Source of the DNA: Bacillota bacterium
GTDB lineage: Bacteria; Bacillota; Clostridia; Lachnospirales; Lachnospiraceae
NCBI GenBank assembly: GCA_023428655.1
Contig: JAEYXC010000112.1
Coordinates: 1 to 5,485 of the forward strand
Length of the DNA: 5,485 nucleotides
Reading direction: 5' to 3'
The notes under the pieces are model-generated. The model had not been told where the DNA came from. It saw only the letters and a program-made list of their open reading frames with translations, and ran no database searches. Of the stretch, positions 1-4,753 are shown in pieces (within the stretch, counting starts at the first letter, position 1; every line of letters starts with the position of its first letter). Both the position numbers and the translations under genes were made by a program.

Positions 1-323
1 TCAATCAGGTTTCCGACTGCTCCGGCAATAATAAACACGGTAATCAGCTTCATGGGATTAAATTTCTTATCCGCAGGGATTTTGTAATATAGGTACACAA
101 TAAAAGCAAGAATGATAAACGTGAATATGCTTAAAAATTGAACCTTACCGCTCATAATACCCCATACTGCACCGGTATTCTCGTGGTATTGCAGGCTGAA
201 CACATCCGGTATAATTTCTATGGGATCGTTGTTCATCAAGGTTCTTCGAACCCACAGCTTCGTTCCCTGGTCAATTGCCGTCAAAATAATAAATAGAATG
301 AAATGCCTTACTTTTTGCTTCAT
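1..323 (-). CDS. lspA: Lipoprotein signal peptidase (signal peptidase II), N-terminal part, cut by window edge
   Basis: This gene encodes the membrane aspartyl protease that removes signal peptides from prolipoproteins after lipid attachment to the +1 cysteine. The first 107 codons are visible and the frame runs open off the left edge. Family motifs appear in order: a hydrophobic first segment (about residues 7-17) ending in DQGTK at 18-22, ENTGAVWG at 48-55, a second hydrophobic segment at about 62-80, and AGAVGNLI at 100-107. The window ends two bases (GA) into the next codon, which fits the catalytic Asp of the GNxID motif. The second catalytic Asp and the remaining membrane helices lie outside. 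The ATG at 321-323 follows a GGAGGA Shine-Dalgarno with 4 nt spacing. It starts 30 nt after the aroB stop with no terminator between them, so co-transcription with aroB is likely. Partial only because of the window edge. Confidence 0.93.
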   Translation of the reverse strand, partial: MKQKVRHFILFIILTAIDQGTKLWVRRTLMNNDPIEIIPDVFSLQYHENTGAVWGIMSGKVQFLSIFTFIILAFIVYLYYKIPADKKFNPMKLITVFIIAGAVGNLI

Positions 324-327
324 ATAG

Positions 328-333
328 TCCTCC
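328..333 (-). promoter_or_regulatory. Ribosome binding site of lspA
   Basis: GGAGGA on the minus strand lies 4 nt before the ATG at 321-323. It fixes the start of lspA, in the short aroB-lspA spacer. Confidence 0.85.
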
Positions 334-353
334 AATAAGTACAAGTATATTTT

Positions 354-1442
354 TTATTCTAAAATGGAAGAAATGGCGGAAAGCATCTCATCTTCTGTTA
401 CGGTAGGATCAATGACCGCATTTCCTATTTCCTGTAATAATATGAATTTTATCTTATCTGAATCCATCTTTTTGTCTAATTTAGTAACCTCGTAGATCTC
501 CTTTGGAGACAGACCGGATACTCGGATGGGCTGTTTGAAACTCTCTATGGTAATAAGGATATCCTGATATTCATCCTCGGAGATAGTCCCCCTCTTCATC
601 GACAGATAAGAAGCGGCAGCCATTCCGAGGCAGACACATTCTCCATGCAAAAGTGTCAGCTCCTTCAGCTTCTCTACGGAATGACCAATCGTATGTCCGA
701 AATTTAATAATGCACGTTCGCCCTGTTCCTTGGGATCCTGTTCAACTACAGCCCTCTTAATGAGACAGCTTCGATATACCATGGTAAGTATGGTCTCATA
801 GTCTCTGGTACTGATTTTTGCCTCCTGTAGCTTCAGCCATTCATAGTAGCTGATATCTTTAATCAGTCCATGCTTAATGATTTCCCCCATCCCGGAGAAG
901 TATTCTGCATCGGGCAAAGTAAGTAATGTTGAAAGATTCATATATACAAGCTTTGGTTGATGGAAGGCTCCAACCATATTCTTAAAGGCCTTATAATCCA
1001 CACCGGTCTTTCCGCCGATACTGGAGTCGACCATGGAAAGTAAGGAGGTTGGGACCTGAATGAAACGAATTCCTCGCAGATAGGTGGCGGCAACAAACCC
1101 TGTTAAATCACCAACGACACCTCCACCAAGGGCTACAAGAACATCATTGCGATCAAACCCGGCTTGGATCAACCGCTCATAACATTGACTAACGGTATCC
1201 AGGTTCTTGCTGTTCTCACCGGAGGGAAAGATGAAGCTTTCCACATGCTTTGCACAGCTTAAGAAAACATTCGTTATTGCTTCCAGATAGTGTTTTGCGA
1301 CATTACTGTCAGTAATAATCATGATTTTACGCTTGTTAAGCATCAGAGGGGCTACTGCCTCACCCAGCCTCATGAAGTCCGGCTCCAGCCATATGTCATA
1401 GGAAGGTTTATCCTCATAATTCACAGTATGTAACTGATTCAT
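354..1442 (-). CDS. aroB: 3-dehydroquinate synthase
   Basis: AroB converts DAHP to 3-dehydroquinate, the second step of the shikimate pathway to aromatic amino acids, using NAD and a divalent metal (usually Zn or Co) in the cytoplasm. The protein is 362 residues, normal for the family. Visible motifs are SGE at 74-76, the glycine-rich NAD-binding GGGVVGD at 106-112, RGIRFIQVPTSLL with DSSIGGKTGV around 123-148, and the metal ligands Glu187 (GMGEIIKHG), His250 (NFGHTIGH) and His266 (LHGE). A DKK motif lies near 323-325. All key residues are present, so it should be active. I chose the ATG at 1440-1442 because AAAGGGA lies 8 nt upstream. The frame stays open for 15 more codons to a TTG at 1485-1487, but that stretch is AT-rich, lacks a well-placed Shine-Dalgarno and adds nothing family-like. 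Upstream is divIVA, separated by a possible terminator; downstream is lspA. Confidence 0.95.
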   Translation of the reverse strand: MNQLHTVNYEDKPSYDIWLEPDFMRLGEAVAPLMLNKRKIMIITDSNVAKHYLEAITNVFLSCAKHVESFIFPSGENSKNLDTVSQCYERLIQAGFDRNDVLVALGGGVVGDLTGFVAATYLRGIRFIQVPTSLLSMVDSSIGGKTGVDYKAFKNMVGAFHQPKLVYMNLSTLLTLPDAEYFSGMGEIIKHGLIKDISYYEWLKLQEAKISTRDYETILTMVYRSCLIKRAVVEQDPKEQGERALLNFGHTIGHSVEKLKELTLLHGECVCLGMAAASYLSMKRGTISEDEYQDILITIESFKQPIRVSGLSPKEIYEVTKLDKKMDSDKIKFILLQEIGNAVIDPTVTEDEMLSAISSILE

Positions 1443-1450
1443 GCATTGGT

Positions 1451-1457
1451 TCCCTTT
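1451..1457 (-). promoter_or_regulatory. Ribosome binding site deciding the aroB start
   Basis: AAAGGGA on the minus strand lies 8 nt before the ATG at 1440-1442. It favours this start over the upstream in-frame TTG at 1485-1487. Confidence 0.65.
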
Positions 1458-1524
1458 CGTATAAAAGATATATAATAATGGTTTCAAGAAATACGACTTA
1501 ACCCCTTGGGGAATGTATTAAAAT

Positions 1525-1564
1525 ATAGCATAACCGCATCAAAGAAAAGACGAGGTTATGCTAT
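1525..1564 (-). terminator. Perfect 11-bp inverted repeat after divIVA, probable weak intrinsic terminator
   Basis: Read on the minus strand, the arms ATAGCATAACC (1554-1564) and GGTTATGCTAT (1525-1535) are perfect complements around an 18-nt loop. The structure begins 52 nt after the divIVA stop and is followed by ATTTTAAT, a short T-rich tail. This fits an intrinsic terminator closing the ylm/divIVA operon, but the stem has only 4 GC pairs, the loop is long and the T run is just four. It could instead be an attenuator or an mRNA-stabilising hairpin that allows partial read-through into aroB. Confidence 0.55.
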
Positions 1565-1616
1565 CCTCTATTTCATTCTGATCGAATAGAATATTTGTGA
1601 GCATGCCTTCGCTTAA

Positions 1617-2297
1617 TTAGTCATCCTTCATGGTGAAAAACTCAAAGCCATCCTCTGTATGGTAGTTTTTCTCTTCCGATTCCTCCAGAAAATCAAATTT
1701 GATTTGATCTAAATCGGACATTTCCTCCTCATACTGCACGGAAAGCTCCTTTTCCTCTTCTGCACTAGGAACGTTCGCTTCTTGCGTTGCAGCAGCCTGA
1801 AGGTCCGCTTCTTTTGCTTCCTTTGGCTCACGGTAACGGAAATCCTCCGTATCAAGAGAAAAGCTCCTGCTATTAATCAATTCAATCTGTGCTTGTAGCA
1901 GGTTTTCGAAATGAATTTTAAATAAGTCATATTGTTGCATCAGATTAAGTGTTTTATGCTCTAGGAATTCCAGTTGTTTTCTGGCATCCTCAAGAATCAA
2001 ATTTGCCTTTGCTCTCGCTTCCATCTCTATGACCTCTGCTTCTTTCAGCGCAGTGTTTTTGGTAGTCTGAGCAGTCTTCTCGGCAAGAATCAAGGCCTTC
2101 TGTAATGCCTTCTCAATGGACTTATAATAACTGAGGCTTTCAGCAGCATTTTTCCACTTTTCCTTCCATTCTTCGTTTTCTTGAAGAAGGGAAGCATAGT
2201 CGGAGGAAACCTCCTTAAGGAACTGCTCAACCTCTTTCTTATCATAGCCAATGCCGGTTTTAAATTCTTTCTCCTGTATTTCTGAAGATGTAAACAT
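1617..2297 (-). CDS. divIVA: DivIVA-family cell division / polar scaffold protein
   Basis: DivIVA proteins bind negatively curved membrane at septa and poles and recruit division, segregation or wall-growth partners. The 226-residue product opens with the family's lipid-binding module (residues 1-40: EIQEKEFKTG, then GYDKKEVEQFL). A first coiled coil follows (about 30-65), then a long Ala/Glu/Lys-rich coiled coil (about 60-142, with EKALQKALILAEK and an ARAKANLILEDAR stretch) that resembles the central DivIVA domain. The tail, about 150-226, is strongly acidic and looks disordered; it is variable in the family. The membrane-binding loop reads TGIGYD, whereas Bacillus subtilis has SFRGYD, so it is one residue shorter and lacks the Arg. 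I chose the ATG at 2295-2297 because GGAGGT lies 4 nt upstream and the N-terminus then matches the family. The frame stays open for 56 codons further into ylmH, which I regard as chance. It lies 64 nt after ylmH. Confidence 0.92.
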   Translation of the reverse strand: MFTSSEIQEKEFKTGIGYDKKEVEQFLKEVSSDYASLLQENEEWKEKWKNAAESLSYYKSIEKALQKALILAEKTAQTTKNTALKEAEVIEMEARAKANLILEDARKQLEFLEHKTLNLMQQYDLFKIHFENLLQAQIELINSRSFSLDTEDFRYREPKEAKEADLQAAATQEANVPSAEEEKELSVQYEEEMSDLDQIKFDFLEESEEKNYHTEDGFEFFTMKDD

Positions 2298-2301
2298 AAA
2301 T

Positions 2302-2307
2302 ACCTCC
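2302..2307 (-). promoter_or_regulatory. Ribosome binding site deciding the divIVA start
   Basis: GGAGGT on the minus strand lies 4 nt before the ATG at 2295-2297. The in-frame ATG four codons upstream overlaps this site, so the downstream ATG is the better start. Confidence 0.8.
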
Positions 2308-2361
2308 ATGTGGTTGGAATATTGATTTATGTGTATCGCCCGATGTACTTTGACATCCGAT

Positions 2362-3135
2362 TTATGAATACAGTAATACTTTAACGCTTTGTCTACCCTT
2401 CTTGGTCTGATAGGAGGTACCAACAAACTTGAATTTACCATAGCCTCGAACGGAGACAACATCATTCTCCTTCAGAAGGTAGCTGTTAGATAACACCTCT
2501 CTACTGTTAACAAAGACTTTACCACCCTCAATCAGACCGGATAAGCTGCTTCTGGAGCTGTGAAATGCAACTGCAAGAATACTGTCCAGCCGCACCGAGG
2601 AAACGGTGCCGACAACCTCAATATACTTGGGCTCATAATGAAAATCCTGTTGTTCGATCCTGCTTGTACTAACCATGGTATGCTTTACTTTGATTAACTG
2701 CTCTAATATAAAAGGACTGATGGTATTATGAGCAAATAGATATCCTTCATTGGAATCAATCAGAATATCGCCTACCTTACTACGATCAATACCGAGATTT
2801 AATACGGCTCCAAGAAAATCTCGATGGTTCAAGGAATCTGAAAAACGCTGGTTGAGCGGTATAACTTTAATGCAGGAAATAGGATAATCAATCTCTTCAG
2901 AGGTAAGGATTGAATCGTTTCCACAAAAACAAAGTATTTTTCTCTCGGCATCCTGAAAACCTCCGTAAGCAAAATACTTTATCTTTGGCAATTCATTTTT
3001 GAGGCTTAATAATATGTTCTGTTCGTTCAAATTCAGGAAATCCGAAAATAAACAAATTCCCCGGTTATAGGCTGTATTCGCTAAGTCCAAAAGCCTTCGG
3101 CGTAACAGCTGTTCATCCTTGTCCAACTTTATCAT
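2362..3135 (-). CDS. ylmH: YlmH-type S4-domain RNA-binding protein
   Basis: YlmH is a conserved RNA-binding neighbour of sepF and divIVA in Gram-positive bacteria. The Bacillus homologue is reported to bind the large ribosomal subunit in rescue of stalled complexes; carrying that role over to this protein is inference. The product has 257 residues, normal for the family. The N-terminal half (about 1-90) is the YlmH-specific domain, followed by the signature NHRDFLGAVLNLGIDR with KVGDI (103-124). A C-terminal S4 domain spans about 180-237: VRLDSILAVAFHSSRS, then GGKVFVN and ENDVVSVRGYGKF. The ATG at 3133-3135 is only 3 nt after the sepF stop TAG (3139-3141). No clear Shine-Dalgarno precedes it, so translation probably depends on ribosomes finishing sepF. 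There is no other Met before residue about 154, which supports this start. divIVA follows after 64 nt. Confidence 0.93.
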   Translation of the reverse strand: MIKLDKDEQLLRRRLLDLANTAYNRGICLFSDFLNLNEQNILLSLKNELPKIKYFAYGGFQDAERKILCFCGNDSILTSEEIDYPISCIKVIPLNQRFSDSLNHRDFLGAVLNLGIDRSKVGDILIDSNEGYLFAHNTISPFILEQLIKVKHTMVSTSRIEQQDFHYEPKYIEVVGTVSSVRLDSILAVAFHSSRSSLSGLIEGGKVFVNSREVLSNSYLLKENDVVSVRGYGKFKFVGTSYQTKKGRQSVKVLLYS

Positions 3136-3138
3136 GGC

Positions 3139-3708
3139 CTAGAACTTATTGTGGAAGGTCGGAGGTTCAAAACCACTCTCCTGAATTAAATCAAGATAAT
3201 CTCCGGAGATATCCACGGTGTCGGGTGATACAATAAAAATTGCATTTGAAATACGATGAAGCTTACCGTTAATCGCATACACAGAGCCTGAAATAAAGTC
3301 CATGGTTCTTTGGGCTAATTTGTCATCAAAGCCCTCCAAATTAATCACAGTGGCTCTGCCGGTTAATAGCATATCGCAAATCTCTTGAGAATCTTCAAAG
3401 GAAGTAGGCTTCATAATACATACCTCAAGTCCTTTTGTCGTTGTACGGATCGGTACAACCTTGCTTGCTGTACTTCTTTCCATCTTTGCAACCTTCTCCT
3501 TTTTGAAATCGTTGGTTACCGTATTGGATGCAACTACCGTCTGGCTCTTTGGTGGTTCTGTATATCTCTCGCTTTTTGATTCTTTACGCTCCGCACGCAT
3601 AGCCCGTTTCAGCTCTTTTTCGGACTCTTCGTTCAGATAATCCTCATAATCGTCCTCATCTTCAGTCAATTTCATAGAGTTAAGAAAATTTTTAAAAATA
3701 TTAGACAT
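3139..3708 (-). CDS. sepF: Cell division protein SepF
   Basis: SepF forms rings or arcs that align FtsZ filaments and tether them to the membrane at the septum. The 189-residue product has an N-terminal amphipathic stretch, MSNIFKNFLNSMKL (1-14), the expected membrane anchor. A charged linker follows (about 15-90), very acidic at 16-31 and then Lys/Arg/Glu-rich. The conserved SepF core runs from about 93 to 170 (LEVCIMKPTSFEDSQEI, VINLEGFDD, then GSVYAINGKLHRI and VDISGDY). The FtsZ-binding, dimer-forming core looks intact. A short C-terminal tail ends EPPTFHNKF. The protein is longer than B. subtilis SepF (about 150 residues), mainly through the linker. I chose the ATG at 3706-3708 because GGAGGT lies 8 nt upstream. 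An upstream in-frame ATG at 3739-3741 would translate that site and push the anchor 11 residues inward. It lies 109 nt after yggS and 3 nt before ylmH. Confidence 0.95.
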   Translation of the reverse strand: MSNIFKNFLNSMKLTEDEDDYEDYLNEESEKELKRAMRAERKESKSERYTEPPKSQTVVASNTVTNDFKKEKVAKMERSTASKVVPIRTTTKGLEVCIMKPTSFEDSQEICDMLLTGRATVINLEGFDDKLAQRTMDFISGSVYAINGKLHRISNAIFIVSPDTVDISGDYLDLIQESGFEPPTFHNKF

Positions 3709-3716
3709 TTGTCTAT

Positions 3717-3722
3717 ACCTCC
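3717..3722 (-). promoter_or_regulatory. Ribosome binding site deciding the sepF start
   Basis: GGAGGT on the minus strand lies 8 nt before the ATG at 3706-3708. It sits inside the 11-codon extension that would begin at 3741, which argues against that longer form. Confidence 0.85.
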
Positions 3723-3750
3723 ATCTCGCCGCGTACGGCATAAACCTTTG

Positions 3751-3766
3751 TTACTTCGCAAAGTAA
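3751..3766. repeat. Short inverted repeat in the sepF leader
   Basis: TTACTT and AAGTAA are perfect 6-bp arms around a 4-nt centre, in the yggS-sepF spacer about 43 nt before the sepF ATG. There is one GC pair per arm, so any RNA hairpin would be weak. On the minus strand no T tract follows, so it is not a normal terminator. Function unknown; it may be chance in AT-rich DNA. Confidence 0.3.
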
Positions 3767-3817
3767 AAATGTATCCTTTGCATGCATTCTATGTGATTAA
3801 TATACAATATCTCATTT

Positions 3818-4579
3818 TTATTTTACAGAATAATCACGTTCTCCGAAAATACCTGTTCCAACTCGGACCATAGTAGCTCCCTCTTCAATAGCAACCTCAA
3901 AATCACCGGTCATACCCATGGATAGGATATCAAAATTCTCCAAGGTCTGTTTGGACTCAGAATAATCGTATTTGGAAAAGTTTCCATTATCAATATTATC
4001 GGCTTTTTTTGATTTTATGTCAACATATAATTGTCGCAATTTCTTAAAATACTTCCTGTTTTTCTCGGGATTTTCTACATAAGGTGCTATTGCCATCAAG
4101 CCTCTTATTCGTACATGAGGAAGGGATAGAATCTCGTCAATCAAAGCAGCTGTCTCTTCCGCTCTTACACCGTACTTGGTATCCTCATTGGCAATATTAA
4201 CTTCAATCAAAATATCACAGACAACATTCTTTTTCGCAGCCTCTTCCTCGATCTGCTCTGCAAGACGAAGAGAATCTACAGAATGAATCAAGGCTACCTT
4301 ATCAACGATGTATTTCACCTTATTACGTTGCAGATGACCAATCAAATGCCAATATACTTGATCAGAGAAACCGGAATTTAGGTCATTAAACTTTTGAACC
4401 AGCTCCTGAACCTTGTTCTCACCGTAATGTCTCATTCCGAAATCATAGGCTTCTTGGAGCATCTTATTAGGCTTTGTTTTACTAACTGCGATTAAAGTAA
4501 CCTGGGAGCGGTCCCTCCCACTTCGATCGCAGGCAGCTTGAATTCTCTGCTCGATGAGTGCTATGTTGTCCTTCATCAT
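3818..4579 (-). CDS. yggS: YggS/PLPBP-family pyridoxal phosphate homeostasis protein
   Basis: Members bind PLP on a single-domain TIM barrel without known enzyme activity and help balance vitamin B6 and amino/keto acid pools in the cytoplasm. The B. subtilis homologue is YlmE. The product has 253 residues. Motifs in order: IAVSKTKP (30-37), whose Lys34 should carry PLP; GENKVQE (53-59); WHLIGHLQRNK (77-87); VNIANEDTKYGV (127-138); RGLMAIAP (159-166); SMGMTGDFEVAI (220-231), part of the phosphate site; and RVGTGIFGERDY (239-250). Between the helix ending near 192 and the SMGM motif there is a hydrophilic stretch (about 193-216) longer than I expect, which explains the length above the usual 225-235. 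The ATG at 4577-4579 has GGGAGG 8 nt upstream; a second ATG directly follows. It is probably first in the operon with sepF, ylmH and divIVA, from a promoter at 4617-4644. Confidence 0.94.
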   Translation of the reverse strand: MMKDNIALIEQRIQAACDRSGRDRSQVTLIAVSKTKPNKMLQEAYDFGMRHYGENKVQELVQKFNDLNSGFSDQVYWHLIGHLQRNKVKYIVDKVALIHSVDSLRLAEQIEEEAAKKNVVCDILIEVNIANEDTKYGVRAEETAALIDEILSLPHVRIRGLMAIAPYVENPEKNRKYFKKLRQLYVDIKSKKADNIDNGNFSKYDYSESKQTLENFDILSMGMTGDFEVAIEEGATMVRVGTGIFGERDYSVK

Positions 4580-4587
4580 GCCAAAAA

Positions 4588-4593
4588 CCTCCC
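4588..4593 (-). promoter_or_regulatory. Ribosome binding site of yggS
   Basis: GGGAGG on the minus strand lies 8 nt before the first of two adjacent ATG codons (4577-4579), and 11 nt from the second, so the first is preferred. Confidence 0.8.
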
Positions 4594-4616
4594 TCTATCT
4601 CTCATGCTCTGAATGA

Positions 4617-4644
4617 ATTCTATTTTATATATTATGATTTACAA
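4617..4644 (-). promoter_or_regulatory. Putative vegetative (sigma-A type) promoter for yggS-sepF-ylmH-divIVA
   Basis: On the minus strand, TTGTAA (4639-4644; 4 of 6 to TTGACA) and TAGAAT (4617-4622; 5 of 6 to TATAAT) are separated by 16 nt. Transcription would start near 4610, giving a leader of about 30 nt that contains the yggS ribosome binding site. The surroundings are very AT-rich, so chance matches are possible. It is the best-spaced promoter I could find in the 174-nt spacer. Confidence 0.5.
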
Positions 4645-4654
4645 GAGAATACTT

Positions 4655-4668
4655 AATGTAAATACATT
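4655..4668. repeat. Palindrome upstream of the putative yggS promoter
   Basis: AATGTA and TACATT are perfect 6-bp arms around a 2-nt centre, lying 10 nt upstream of the proposed -35 box. The position and the tiny centre suit a protein-binding site better than an RNA hairpin. I cannot match it confidently to a known regulator family. Confidence 0.4.
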
Positions 4669-4669
4669 G

Positions 4670-4684
4670 GTAATAGATTATTAC
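4670..4684. repeat. Second palindrome, adjacent to the first
   Basis: GTAATA and TATTAC are perfect 6-bp arms around a 3-nt centre, one base away from the palindrome at 4655-4668. Different sequence from its neighbour, so it is not a duplicated operator. Could be a separate protein site or chance in AT-rich DNA. Confidence 0.35.
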
Positions 4685-4716
4685 GATAGCAGACTCAAAG
4701 CTCCGTTTCTGCTGTC
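4685..4716. repeat. Imperfect inverted repeat after the HlyD-like gene
   Basis: On the minus strand, GACAGCAGA (4708-4716) and TCTGCTATC (4685-4693) pair at 8 of 9 positions around a 14-nt loop, 37 nt after the stop of the HlyD-like gene. It is placed like a terminator stem, but no T-rich tract follows; the next bases are the palindrome at 4670-4684. A hairpin that slows or protects the transcript 3' end is possible; an efficient intrinsic terminator is unlikely. Confidence 0.4.
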
Positions 4717-4753
4717 AGTTAACCGATGATTGTGTAATTGTACGTTTCATACC

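Noticed and set aside
1443..1487. TTG start extending aroB by 15 codons
   Set aside because: No well-spaced Shine-Dalgarno precedes the TTG (AAGGGG is about 15 nt away), and the ATG at 1440-1442 has a usable site and a normal AroB length.
1458..1487. Possible aroB promoter, TTGAAA (1482-1487) with TATACG (1458-1463), spacer 18
   Set aside because: The start point would fall inside the aroB ribosome binding site at 1451-1457, leaving almost no leader. Other -10-like AT-rich hexamers nearby have wrong spacing. A promoter for aroB may exist in 1488-1524, but I could not identify it.
1502..1511. GC-rich palindrome CCCC-TT-GGGG in the divIVA-aroB spacer
   Set aside because: The 4-bp arms with a 2-nt centre are too short to support as an operator or hairpin, though it stands out in AT-rich DNA.
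1443..1616. T-box or other riboswitch before aroB
   Set aside because: The 174-nt spacer shows one inverted repeat but no T-box-like GGTGG element and no antiterminator alternative that I can see.
2350..2379. Plus-strand TTGACA with TAATAC 18 nt further, a possible antisense promoter into ylmH
   Set aside because: The -35 is perfect but the -10 matches poorly (3 of 6), and no gene follows on that strand.
2298..2465. Extended divIVA reading frame overlapping the 3' end of ylmH
   Set aside because: The extra 56 codons lack any DivIVA-like sequence, and the GGAGGT-preceded ATG at 2295-2297 gives a canonical N-terminus.
3385..3579. Plus-strand open frame of 64 codons
   Set aside because: It lies wholly inside sepF on the opposite strand, is rich in Cys and Leu with no family resemblance, and sepF codes strongly there. 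It is a shadow frame.
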